Positions 7,901 through 15,612 of a stretch of DNA of 64,000 bases are shown in pieces (the stretch's first letter is position 1; every line of letters starts with the position of its first letter). Source of the DNA: Paenibacillus endophyticus (GTDB lineage Bacteria > Bacillota > Bacilli > Paenibacillales > Paenibacillaceae); the NCBI RefSeq assembly GCF_014192395.1, contig NZ_JACHXW010000007.1, forward strand, positions 269,828 through 333,827. The letters run 5' to 3'. The translations under genes were made by a program, and so were the position numbers. Under the pieces are notes generated by a model. That model saw only the letters and a program-made list of their open reading frames with translations, searched no databases and was not told the DNA's origin.

Positions 7901-10339
7901 AGAGGCACGAATCCCTGTTTTTCCTTCAAAATGTTCGAGGTCCTTTGAAATATTTACCTTTACTTGTTCAACAGATACTTCTACCTTTGAACCCGCTATA
8001 TTCATCAGGCTAGTACCTTGAGCCGCATTTTCTCTAAGATGCTGAATGTCGCTATCACTAAACTGGGCAGCATCTACATTAAGTTCCTTAAAGCTGTCTG
8101 TTTGCAGAGCCATTGACGCAAGATAGCCCGAAGCCTGTTGTGCAAATCCACTATTGATGGCTTCCTTAGTCATCTCTGCTTCCAGTTGGGCAATACTTTC
8201 GCTGCTAAGCAGCTCTTCATTCTCTAATTCCTGATTTTTTTTATAATAATCGAATGAGTTGCGCATGGCTTCTTCGCTAATAACCTCGTAAGTAATCGTA
8301 TACGTGTGATTAGCAAGATTAACTGTTTTGATCTGTGCATAGTTGGCAAGCTGAGATGCCTCGCTCCATTCGCCGGTATAGAATGCGATAAAATCTCCTG
8401 GCTCGACGCTAAGATCTTCTTTGAAATGAAATCCCTCATACTTTGCGTCCGAAAAATCCATCGTTGATTCAGATACCGTGATTGAATTATTGTTCGGATT
8501 ACCATCCGTATCCTCAGTAACAGTGACGGGTAAAACATCTGGTACAAAAATAATATCCGTTACATCTGGTGCACCGTAATGATACTCATTGCCATTTTTG
8601 ATAGAAAAAATTTCGACGTAAGAAATGTTTCCTTCATCCTCTAACGGCGCGCTGCCATTACGCTCATTTGGATGTGCTCCATCATAAATGGCAACGGTAT
8701 CTCCTACTTCAATCTCACCGCCATCATAAATGAAGTAGCCATTCTCATAGTCGCTTACGATTGTTTCCGTGCTTCCCTCCTTGATCTCATACGTAAATAA
8801 TGAGTTCGCAATAAACTTAGCCTGCTGACCGCCTTGACTCATTAAAGACACATCAGATGCACTTAAATATTTTAGGTTTGAATTGAATTTAAGATTGTTG
8901 ACTTCAGTCTTAGCCGTCGTAAATGCAACTTCCCTTGTTGATGAGTCGTATTCCGTATCCCCTTCTTTGAAGACTAAAGCATCTTCAGTCAATACGAGCT
9001 TAAAGGTACCTCCCTCAGGAAATTGCTTATTCTCGTTATTGGCAGTAATTATGTATTCATTGTTAACCTTAGTTATGGAAATACCTGAATCCTCCATAAA
9101 ATCAAGATGCGAAGATGAGCTAAACTCAATCGCATTCTTAATCGTAGATTCTGTTAATTCTCCAGAGCGATCAACGACTTTAATTGAAAATGCGCTTGGT
9201 TGATCCAGCTTACTAATTACAGGTATGCTTTGGACTTCTAGTGCTTGTTCTGATAATTCTTCGAACCTGGCATACAGTGTTATATCGCTAGTTACGATTC
9301 TATCTAAAGAAACTACCTTAGTTAACTCCCTATCCGTATACCAATCCAGGAAACTGTGGTTTGCTTTTCTTGCAATTGGCAGTTCACCTAGTGAATGACC
9401 TGCAACAACAGACTTATTCGCGATCGGTGTTCCACCGTCTGTTTGGAATGTAATGGTGTAGGTTCTTGGTGTTGGTATTGTCGGTGTTGTCGGTGTTGGT
9501 GAAGAACTTTCCTTAATCACCTCATTACTGCGCATGACAAACGAAGCCGCTTCAGCACGAGTTGCATTGGAGGTTGGATTGAAATTTCCGTTGCGATCTC
9601 CATTGATTAGGCCAGCTCTCCATAATGCCAATATAGCATCCCTTGCCCAGCTTGAAACATGACCAATATCGCTTGGCTCTGTAATAACGGTATTTCCTGT
9701 TTTATAGTTGATATTAAATTCCTCAAAATATCTCACCATAATTGTAGCCATTTGCTCTTTTGTCACCGTATTGCTCGGTGCAAACTTATTATTGCCTACC
9801 CCTGTTACAATACCGTTTTCATTTGCCCATTCTACGTACGGTGCATAATAAGAACCCGAGGACACATCCGTGAATGAAGAGGCTGAGGTGTATTTTGAAG
9901 AATCAATTCCTGCTACACGTCCAAAAACGGTAACGAACATTGCACGTGTCATCGTGCCTTGTGGTGAAAAGGTGTGCTCGCCTGTACCTTGAAATAGGCC
10001 ATTTTGATACACATAATTTGCTGCATCGAAAAACCAATCGCCCGGCTTCACATCATTGAAAGAACTTGTTGTATTCCCATTCGTCAAATTCGTTGCGTCG
10101 ACAACTGGATTAATATTTTGCACTATACCATTCCAGCTACTTGATAACTCATTGGATGGAGGTAACGCCAACAATTCTGTTCTAGATTCACTAGAATTGC
10201 TGGAATCACTAAAACTACTTGACCCGCTGAAGCCACTCCGATCACTAAAACTGCTCGTTTGCGCCGATATCAAACCTGGCGCTACTAGGGACACCGATAA
10301 TAACACAGAAAGCATTAAACTTATAATCCGTTTGTACAA
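4904..10339 (-). CDS. Giant S-layer-homology surface protein with InlB-type repeats (1811 aa)
   Basis: Exported cell-surface protein. Residues 1-26 form a signal peptide (VLLSVSLVAPGLISA). A serine-rich stretch follows (30-52), then three SLH domains at about 93-138, 155-204 and 222-270, which bind pyruvylated secondary wall polymer. A Thr/Pro linker (279-291) leads to an InlB B-type repeat (293-361). The centre is a long beta-rich region of no family I recognise. The last third has more InlB-type repeats (GYTFAGWY, GYKFAGWS) alternating with MucBP-like units (VEHYQRGTG). The C-terminus is odd, with Gly-Phe-Pro triplets (GFPGFPGFPG) like a short collagen-type tail and no LPxTG signal. The start is TTG, preceded by GGGGGAG about nine bases upstream. 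The gene is monocistronic with its own terminator. An adhesin or matrix role is inferred. Confidence 0.85.
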   Translation of the reverse strand: MYKRIISLMLSVLLSVSLVAPGLISAQTSSFSDRSGFSGSSSFSDSSNSSESRTELLALPPSNELSSSWNGIVQNINPVVDATNLTNGNTTSSFNDVKPGDWFFDAANYVYQNGLFQGTGEHTFSPQGTMTRAMFVTVFGRVAGIDSSKYTSASSFTDVSSGSYYAPYVEWANENGIVTGVGNNKFAPSNTVTKEQMATIMVRYFEEFNINYKTGNTVITEPSDIGHVSSWARDAILALWRAGLINGDRNGNFNPTSNATRAEAASFVMRSNEVIKESSSPTPTTPTIPTPRTYTITFQTDGGTPIANKSVVAGHSLGELPIARKANHSFLDWYTDRELTKVVSLDRIVTSDITLYARFEELSEQALEVQSIPVISKLDQPSAFSIKVVDRSGELTESTIKNAIEFSSSSHLDFMEDSGISITKVNNEYIITANNENKQFPEGGTFKLVLTEDALVFKEGDTEYDSSTREVAFTTAKTEVNNLKFNSNLKYLSASDVSLMSQGGQQAKFIANSLFTYEIKEGSTETIVSDYENGYFIYDGGEIEVGDTVAIYDGAHPNERNGSAPLEDEGNISYVEIFSIKNGNEYHYGAPDVTDIIFVPDVLPVTVTEDTDGNPNNNSITVSESTMDFSDAKYEGFHFKEDLSVEPGDFIAFYTGEWSEASQLANYAQIKTVNLANHTYTITYEVISEEAMRNSFDYYKKNQELENEELLSSESIAQLEAEMTKEAINSGFAQQASGYLASMALQTDSFKELNVDAAQFSDSDIQHLRENAAQGTSLMNIAGSKVEVSVEQVKVNISKDLEHFEGKTGIRASLEIEAEVAIEVSADHEIKIKLTGTFEQEFSVNLSAGGEIYWEDFWFISIPVDYSVHVDLDVYTYTAVRFDANLGLFEKEEDIDWKSDDVINVARQIKEVMEETEKYTDNEIDEISNDLPELYQEFLENEDIDWVDIVTKEIFRTSTRVVYGIFEVVFKAEFVVSAKVNISVGIIYTYENGQRYSFNMRIMAAQVRNSQTTLVPEKYNFTFYAMGELGLRAGIRLTVEVGALSTTLNSIGVQAELGGYIKLWGFFYYHYERVAGSPAISNMKGAYHLEIGLYLEIKIIAQAFKGTFSVVPFSTTYEKPLFEMGTRNAILDFSYEQDDIEPITIHGELGKTSYQLPLEYFMMDKMDLHDGEVTSSIHDPSFFRISFAERDLFRYDPRNRTITPDRDEDTGYETKLYITYDGSSASLGSGGLTRTYKLSYDNLNDSYTITLKELDDQSPISEMRVMRQIIGPYLSAIPQIPDPTKQGYTFAGWYNESMGTIGWKVPLPTVMDVKNRNFYAAFVPATDTPYLVETYSENLHDKGYTLVDTEKLRGKTNALPSVDPKYIPGFITPQKTHEVIKADGSTVIKYYYKRDTIELIFQHDYSKATDDVPISAGRYIEYMKYGDRLNVPSYVTNVEGLAFLGWESMDEVVPATSKTYTAYFDLKKDMRVLVEYYSRDSYDGQFLKVGSEIYLATAFKEFNARSQATGYYNSPNEYELADDWGLPTDYKIVVDPDNPKNLVVKQYLQRKYELTFDLNGGAFADGVSGKSYLIAGMPYQIPSDPTRDGYKFAGWSPAIPSENREMPAGNLTYTAQWTEASERQKYTVEHYQRGTGIDGPFELVDTEVLQGAIGDTVTATHKTYSGFYALQGTGTDYEPISSGVVHADGSTTLKLYYDRNVYKVKFIVIDPFTQEVKVINEETYRFGVQFMIPSKFVWELGLTGIGWKALDGAPEIKEFDLNLVPAQNVTYELILADEEGGGGENPGFPGFPGFPGVLGSQFPGLPGFRKL

Positions 10340-10718
10340 AGACTATCACTCCCCCAAAAATGAATTACATGAAATGGCATTTTACCTCGTACTGAAAAGT
10401 TTTGTGGAACAAGGCTTGCAAGAGACGATTACAAGAAAAAACGACTGACACCATATACAGTGTCCAGCCTCTTGTGCATCCAATTGTTATCTTCAACCAT
10501 GTTAGCACAGCAACTTAACCCTTATCTGAAACCTAAAGAAAACTTTAACTTCAACTTGAAAATGGGAAGTAGAAATGGATCCAAACTATCAATTCTACAG
10601 AATCTATCTGTATGCAAGAATTGGAATACGAGTCGATTGTCACATCATGTGACGAGGATGGAAAAGCGCAAACTTGAGGAATTTAAGAGATACAGTATTA
10701 TCAAAATGATGTTTTTCT
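10340..10718. other. Intergenic region upstream of the SLH gene, no supported gene
   Basis: About 380 bases between the SLH start and the terminator of the ABC-exporter operon. It must contain the SLH promoter on the minus strand. A small inverted repeat, GACAC/GTGTC, lies near 10447-10464. A plus-strand open frame from 10460 starts with GTG, lacks an SD and has atypical composition, so it is not called. Confidence 0.5.
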
Positions 10719-10759
10719 AAAAATAAAAGCGGCAGAAGAGAGTTTATCTCTTCGCCGCT
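10719..10759 (-). terminator. Terminator of the PqqD/HprK/ABC operon
   Basis: Stem AGCGGC...GCCGCT (10728-10733, 10754-10759), extended by AGAGA/TCTCT, followed on the minus strand by TTTTATTTTT. It lies about 70 bases beyond the ABC exporter stop and ends the operon that begins at 16785. Confidence 0.8.
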
Positions 10760-10827
10760 ATTTATTAAATAACTTTGCCTAGGATCTGCACAGTTCGGCG
10801 CCCTCGAGCTCTTCGGTACTGTACTAA

Positions 10828-12525
10828 TCACTTAAATTCATAGACGAAATCACAATACTTTAGAGTCGATTCTCGATGGGATGCAATGATAACAGTCTGA
10901 TTATTTAATTTAGACACTGCCCTCATAACTTCCTCTTCAAGGCATTCGTCGAGTGCAGAGGTTCCCTCGTCCAACACCAAGATATCCGGAGAATCGTACA
11001 CCGCCCTCGCTAGGCCTACGCGCTGGCACTGTCCCCCGGAAAGAAAGATTCCGTTTTCGCCAAGATTGGTGTCTTCGCCATGACTTAACCCTGCGATCAT
11101 ATCTGCTATTTGAGCTACCGATATCGCATGCTTCATTTTTTCTTTATCATAGTCTCGATAGAAAACAATATTTTCCTTCAAGGTTGCATTCAACAAAAAA
11201 ACTTTTTGCGGAAGATATCCGAAACGAAACTTTATCTCGCCAAGTTGTTCCATCGTTCCATCTTCATGCTCCACATCTAGTCTTCCTTCTTTCGGCACAA
11301 GAAGACCCGTCAACAGATTTAACAGCGTACTTTTGCCTATTCCGGAAGGACCCCTTAAACCAACGATAGCCCCGCAAGGAATCTCAACATTTATTTTCTT
11401 TAAAACTTCTTGTCCATTCCCATAGGAAAAAGACAGATCACGACATACAATTTTGCTTCCCTGATTAAACCTGCCTGTAGTACGTGTATCTTTGTCTTGA
11501 TCATTTGCGGCATGCGACTTGCTTTGTTTGTCTTCCTTGAGTATCCCTTTAATCTTCTCGTAGAAACCTCCGTCCATTCGATCCAAAACCGAGGAATTGG
11601 CATACAAAGAAGATAAATAACCGTTTATTCTTGTCACTCCTGGCATAACTCTAATTAAAATTAAGGCTAGAATGGCCATTTTCGACATGACGTCCTCGGA
11701 TGAACCATTTGTTACATAAACAGCAAGAAACGCCATCAACATACAAGCCACCGTAATCAATTCAATTAGATGTCTAGGCAACGTGGAATAGACAGTCTGC
11801 TTTACTTCTAATGTTGCATTCTCCCGAATATACCCTTCGTAGAGATGCTCCACTGCATCTTTTGCATTATACAATTTTACTTCCTTGATACCATTTATGG
11901 CCTCTCTTGTAACTGCACTCATTCGGTCAAAGCTGTGATTGGAACGTTTTCCGGTATCTCGTACTTTAGTATAAATAAACCGATGGAATAGGATCATGAT
12001 AAGAACATACACCAGAATCAAAGCCGCCGATATATTGACATTTAGGATGCACATGTAAGCCAAAAGCATGAGAATGACTAGAGCTTCTGCAAAAAATTCC
12101 AGCATACTCTGTATACTCAAGAAGATGGAACCCGTATATTTGTTAATATTATTAATAAGAGCCGACGAATCTTCATCAGTGAATGACTGATAATCTTGAT
12201 CCAGGTACATGCGTAACAGTGACTTGCTTGTATCCTTATAATTGTTAACGATATATTTGCGCTTTATAATTCCTAACCCATATACAAACACGTTTTTTAA
12301 TAGAAAACATATAAAAACAATTCCCGCAAGAAAAGCAACTTTTCTTATACTCTCATGCCCCCCCTCTAGAATCGCAGAAACAAAGGGGAAAATAAGTGAA
12401 ATGCTTGCTGTCTCTAACGCTGCACCTATTACATAGAAAAAAACAAGCACGCAAAATCGAATCTGTCTCTTTCGACCGAACAGATTCCATAGTGTAAGTA
12501 CATTCACTCCGAGTGGTTTATTCAA
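10828..12525 (-). CDS. ABC exporter, fused membrane and ATPase domains (565 aa)
   Basis: Half-transporter with an N-terminal six-helix membrane domain (about 20-320) and a C-terminal ATPase. Walker A GPSGIGKST (392-400), signature LSGGQ (495-499), Walker B ILVLDE (515-520) and H-loop His550 are all present, so it should be active as a homodimer. The first helix (GAALETASISLIFPF) resembles PglK/MsbA-type lipid-linked saccharide flippases, but peptide exporters of RiPP clusters have the same architecture. There is no C39 peptidase domain, so it cannot cleave a leader peptide. It is the last gene of a six-gene operon and sits 69 bases past the glycosyltransferase upstream, the largest gap in the operon. 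The SD before the chosen ATG is weak. The substrate is unknown: a glycan intermediate or a modified peptide are the two options. Confidence 0.85.
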   Translation of the reverse strand: MNKPLGVNVLTLWNLFGRKRQIRFCVLVFFYVIGAALETASISLIFPFVSAILEGGHESIRKVAFLAGIVFICFLLKNVFVYGLGIIKRKYIVNNYKDTSKSLLRMYLDQDYQSFTDEDSSALINNINKYTGSIFLSIQSMLEFFAEALVILMLLAYMCILNVNISAALILVYVLIMILFHRFIYTKVRDTGKRSNHSFDRMSAVTREAINGIKEVKLYNAKDAVEHLYEGYIRENATLEVKQTVYSTLPRHLIELITVACMLMAFLAVYVTNGSSEDVMSKMAILALILIRVMPGVTRINGYLSSLYANSSVLDRMDGGFYEKIKGILKEDKQSKSHAANDQDKDTRTTGRFNQGSKIVCRDLSFSYGNGQEVLKKINVEIPCGAIVGLRGPSGIGKSTLLNLLTGLLVPKEGRLDVEHEDGTMEQLGEIKFRFGYLPQKVFLLNATLKENIVFYRDYDKEKMKHAISVAQIADMIAGLSHGEDTNLGENGIFLSGGQCQRVGLARAVYDSPDILVLDEGTSALDECLEEEVMRAVSKLNNQTVIIASHRESTLKYCDFVYEFK

Positions 12526-12594
12526 GGCAGGTCGCCGCTTTCTTAAAATAGTCCATGGAATTAACCTTATTATGAATTGTCAATATTCCTGTCT

Positions 12595-13446
12595 TCACTC
12601 TATGCTCGTTCTCTTTCTTGCCATCATCGCCGTAGTTTGCATTAAGGTCTTCTTAAATGCAGCAATCATATTTTCCACTTCTTTGCGATAATACTCTTGA
12701 TCACATTCACAGTAGGGCAAAATACTTAAATAAAGCTGCTTGATATCTTCTATCCGTTTCATAGTTTCCGTGAAACTACGCTTCGTACTCGAATGGCCAC
12801 TACTTCTCCTGCAGTATACATGTAGCTCCTCGTTTAGATAAGCACACTTGCTTCGGCTCGCGATTGGAAGTAGCAGCTGCGGATTCTGATCCACAGTGGA
12901 TGCCGGAATCTGACGATTAGGATAACAGGAAAACAAGGCTTCCGTTCGCACCATAAAGCGCCCCGCAAGCTCCAAGATACGCTCATGGAACAAGTCATCA
13001 AATATATTGGACAAAAACGGCTGATTTTCTTTTTCTCTATACCTGATCGGATTCTCTGTCTCATCTTTGATCAAGCCATTGCTTCGCACCATATTGACAT
13101 CAGGATGAGCAAGAAGACACTCCACCATCTTTTCAATACTGTCTTCTGTCCAGTAGTCGTCCGCATCGCACCAGGTTAATAGTTCGCCATGAACATTCGG
13201 TAGTGCCAGGTTTACAGCAGCCACTTGTCCTGCATGGTTCTGGGAAATAATCTTCACTGATATCCCTTTTTTCTCCATTATTACTGCTCTCTCTGTAAGG
13301 ACCGAGAGTGAATCATCGCTAGACCCATCATCCACCAAAATAAGCTCCAACGGCGCATAGGTCTGGTTTTCTACGGAATCCAAAAAGGTGTGTAAATGAG
13401 GCATGGCATTATAGACTGGCGACATGATGGATACTAACGGTTTCAT
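12595..13446 (-). CDS. GT2-family glycosyltransferase (283 aa)
   Basis: GT-A fold glycosyltransferase. The nucleotide-binding start is SIMSPVYNA, with Asp39-Asp40 in LVDDGS, and the metal-binding DxD is Asp94-Ala-Asp96 in WCDADD. An acceptor-side region follows with no membrane helices, so it probably works at the inner membrane face or in the cytosol. It is separated from the glycosyltransferase gene upstream by five bases, and the pair probably add successive sugars. Sugar donor and acceptor cannot be read from the sequence. The C-terminal 60 residues are basic and helical, and might bind a lipid-linked acceptor or the partner transferase. Confidence 0.85.
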   Translation of the reverse strand: MKPLVSIMSPVYNAMPHLHTFLDSVENQTYAPLELILVDDGSSDDSLSVLTERAVIMEKKGISVKIISQNHAGQVAAVNLALPNVHGELLTWCDADDYWTEDSIEKMVECLLAHPDVNMVRSNGLIKDETENPIRYREKENQPFLSNIFDDLFHERILELAGRFMVRTEALFSCYPNRQIPASTVDQNPQLLLPIASRSKCAYLNEELHVYCRRSSGHSSTKRSFTETMKRIEDIKQLYLSILPYCECDQEYYRKEVENMIAAFKKTLMQTTAMMARKRTSIE

Positions 13447-13451
13447 TCCTT

Positions 13452-14108
13452 TTACATCCTTTTCCTTAAAATAGCTGCATAATTTTTCATTTCTTCTTCA
13501 CGTTTTAAACGTCCTGTATTGGTCATATGAAGGCGTCGCCTTAACGTTACTTGGTTGATTTCCCGAACCACAGCTCCTGCTTCCTTCACATTCATCATCC
13601 AATCTACCGTTTCTCCGCTTGAAAGATTTTCATCGAAGTATCCGCTCCGATCAAAGACCGATTTTTTGATAAGCCCACAGCCCGGCAATACACCGCCATA
13701 ACCGTTTTCTCTTACCTTCAGTTTCGCCCTTTGTTCACTCGATAACTCCGGCGAAACAAAATCCTTTGCCTTTCCATATACAACATCACAGTCCGATTTC
13801 TCTTCCATGGCAATAAAAAGATTGACCAATGCATCCTGCGACAACACATCATCTGCATCCAGAAACAGTATATACTCCCCATAAGCCATCTTGAGTCCGA
13901 TATTCCTTGCCTTTGCTGCACCGCCATGTTCCACCGAGATCACACGATCACCCAAGCTCTGGGCTTTGGCAAAGGAGTTATCTTCTGAATGATCATCCAC
14001 AATAATAATCTCCTTCTCGCCATTCCAGATCTGGCTCGATATCGATTCCACTGCTTCTTCCAAATAATTTCCAGCATTGTATACAGGCATAATAATAGAT
14101 AGCTTCAC
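13452..14108 (-). CDS. Short GT2-family glycosyltransferase (218 aa)
   Basis: GT-A fold enzyme with N-terminal IIMPVYNAG, Asp38-Asp39 in IVDDHS and the metal-binding DxD Asp84-Ala-Asp86 in FLDADD. At 218 residues it is compact, essentially a catalytic domain without a membrane anchor. The gene starts four bases after the PqqD-like gene and ends five bases before the second glycosyltransferase, so all three are co-translated. The shared operon with an HPr-kinase-like protein and a PqqD-like protein suggests that the sugar goes onto a peptide or carrier handled by them, but an exopolysaccharide acceptor is equally compatible. The assignment of activity class is firm; the acceptor is open. Confidence 0.85.
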   Translation of the reverse strand: MKLSIIMPVYNAGNYLEEAVESISSQIWNGEKEIIIVDDHSEDNSFAKAQSLGDRVISVEHGGAAKARNIGLKMAYGEYILFLDADDVLSQDALVNLFIAMEEKSDCDVVYGKAKDFVSPELSSEQRAKLKVRENGYGGVLPGCGLIKKSVFDRSGYFDENLSSGETVDWMMNVKEAGAVVREINQVTLRRRLHMTNTGRLKREEEMKNYAAILRKRM

Positions 14109-14112
14109 TGTA

Positions 14113-14532
14113 TTAATCCTCTTCTTTTAGTCTTGGCCATCCCATATCTGCTTCCACATCATGTACGGGATCTGCCAACAGAAGGTCTTGAACCTCCGCG
14201 AATTCATTCAGTTCAAGGCTGTAATCTCCATCAACTACGACAAAATCGCCCATTGATTCCTGGCTGTAAGGTTGATCATCCGAAATGAAAATTTCCTTTT
14301 CCGTAAGCGCAGCAATAAACCGCTCTACACGCTGATCAATATCTACCACACAGCCTTCATTATTTTTGATTAAATCAACAATCTGCTTCGGTGCCTTTCC
14401 CTGCATCAACGCATCTAAAACCATCGATCCAAGAGCACTTGCTCCATAATACATTCCGGTAACAAAATTGATTACTATGGCCTGTCCATCAGCAATATCA
14501 TAAAACATCTTCTCTTCGTTTAATTTATACAC
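14113..14532 (-). CDS. PqqD-like winged-helix protein (139 aa)
   Basis: The core (about residues 5-90) has the PqqD signature: an N-terminal beta-hairpin with NFVTGMYYGASALGS followed by helices QIVDLI and ERFIAALTEKEIFI. PqqD-type domains bind RiPP leader peptides and present them to modifying enzymes. In lasso-peptide clusters they are the B1 protein, and in some exopolysaccharide loci PqqD relatives accompany HprK-like kinases. About 50 extra acidic C-terminal residues are atypical. The start is GTG with GGAGGG eight bases upstream, that SD lying inside the last codons of the kinase-like gene (one-base gap), indicating tight coupling. No radical SAM enzyme, asparagine synthetase-like cyclase, leader protease or obvious precursor peptide is nearby, so its client is unknown. 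Confidence 0.75.
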   Translation of the reverse strand: MYKLNEEKMFYDIADGQAIVINFVTGMYYGASALGSMVLDALMQGKAPKQIVDLIKNNEGCVVDIDQRVERFIAALTEKEIFISDDQPYSQESMGDFVVVDGDYSLELNEFAEVQDLLLADPVHDVEADMGWPRLKEED

Positions 14533-14533
14533 G

Positions 14534-15574
14534 TTAAAGTCCCTCCATAAATTTTCGCAATACGGTTACATTCTTCTTAAGGTCTTTACTTAAACAGAAC
14601 TCATAAGTTGGCAAATCCTTCAGTCTATCCATCATTCTCTTAACCATTTCTGTATCTCTCCGCCCGCCAATCTGACTTACACTGGAATGAACCAATTTTA
14701 CCAAAACCGGCCCTCGGTCTGTCGGCACAATCATTGGCTCGCTTCCATCCGTAACAATTGGACACAAAATAGCTTTAATCGGTAATTCTTCTTGAAAAGG
14801 ATAGGCGGACGCATCAAAGAATTTCTTCCCGTTTCGCTTTTCCTCTGTCTTGATAACAGGCATATTCGGTTTCAAAATCTGATTCATATCCGAATTCAAT
14901 CCAACCATTGTATATAGCGGCAATGCATTTCGTTCTCCCGCTTCACGCATCATCACATAATCATCTGCCACAAAATCCAACCCCTCAAGCAAGCAACTCA
15001 CCGACAAAGTTGACTTTCCAGCACCGCCCCGCGCGCTTATCAATACCCCCTTATGATTAACTCCTACTGCAGCGGAATGCAGAATCAATAAGCCCTCCTG
15101 CTCTGCCCAAAAATAAAAACATCTGATAAGCGGATGTCCCAACATGCAATCATCATAATCAGTGCCTGCTTGTCTGCAGAAATAATAGGTCTTTCCGATG
15201 TAGTCGGCACCCTCCATCTCCGTACTTCTAGTAACCTTGATGCATCCCGTAGCATCCTTTCCCTGATACACATCGGTTATTGCTCCTTCGGGCAGCGGCT
15301 TATCCCGAAACGAATCGGGAATATAGATGTTAACATCATCCGTATAGCACCATATTACTGCATCCGGTACTCCGTACATCTCTTTTGAAAGCACTCTTCC
15401 GAGAAGAGATGATCTTATTAATGACACCTCCATTTCATCCCAATATCGAATTTCAAGAATCCTACCTGCTAACCCGATTTGCAAGTTCTTATAGAGCATC
15501 CCGTTTTTCTTTAAAATTCGTTTGTTAACATGTTCAAAAAAGGTGGAAATTGTTGTAGCTTTTTCATTCCCCAT
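14534..15574 (-). CDS. HPr kinase/PEPCK-fold protein (346 aa)
   Basis: Contains the HprK-type C-terminal catalytic core: HSAAV (166-170) leads into the P-loop GGAGKST (183-189) and an acidic pair DDYVMM (204-209). These are the landmarks of HprK-related serine kinases. It lacks the classical HPr-binding layout and is not the CcpA-pathway HprK, which belongs to another locus. Relatives occur in paeninodin-type lasso clusters, where the kinase phosphorylates the precursor C-terminus, and in glycan loci beside PqqD and nucleotidyltransferase genes. The N-terminal 160 residues are of uncertain fold. The gene is second in the operon and one base from the PqqD-like gene, so kinase and PqqD probably act on the same client. 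Catalytic activity is inferred from motifs only. Confidence 0.75.
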   Translation of the reverse strand: MGNEKATTISTFFEHVNKRILKKNGMLYKNLQIGLAGRILEIRYWDEMEVSLIRSSLLGRVLSKEMYGVPDAVIWCYTDDVNIYIPDSFRDKPLPEGAITDVYQGKDATGCIKVTRSTEMEGADYIGKTYYFCRQAGTDYDDCMLGHPLIRCFYFWAEQEGLLILHSAAVGVNHKGVLISARGGAGKSTLSVSCLLEGLDFVADDYVMMREAGERNALPLYTMVGLNSDMNQILKPNMPVIKTEEKRNGKKFFDASAYPFQEELPIKAILCPIVTDGSEPMIVPTDRGPVLVKLVHSSVSQIGGRRDTEMVKRMMDRLKDLPTYEFCLSKDLKKNVTVLRKFMEGL

Positions 15575-15612
15575 CTATTATTCTCTCTTTTCTCGCATAG
15601 TAGTTGTTCCAA

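Noticed and set aside
10460..10720. Plus-strand open frame of 86 codons
   Set aside because: GTG start without SD, odd composition, and it runs into the opposite-strand terminator.
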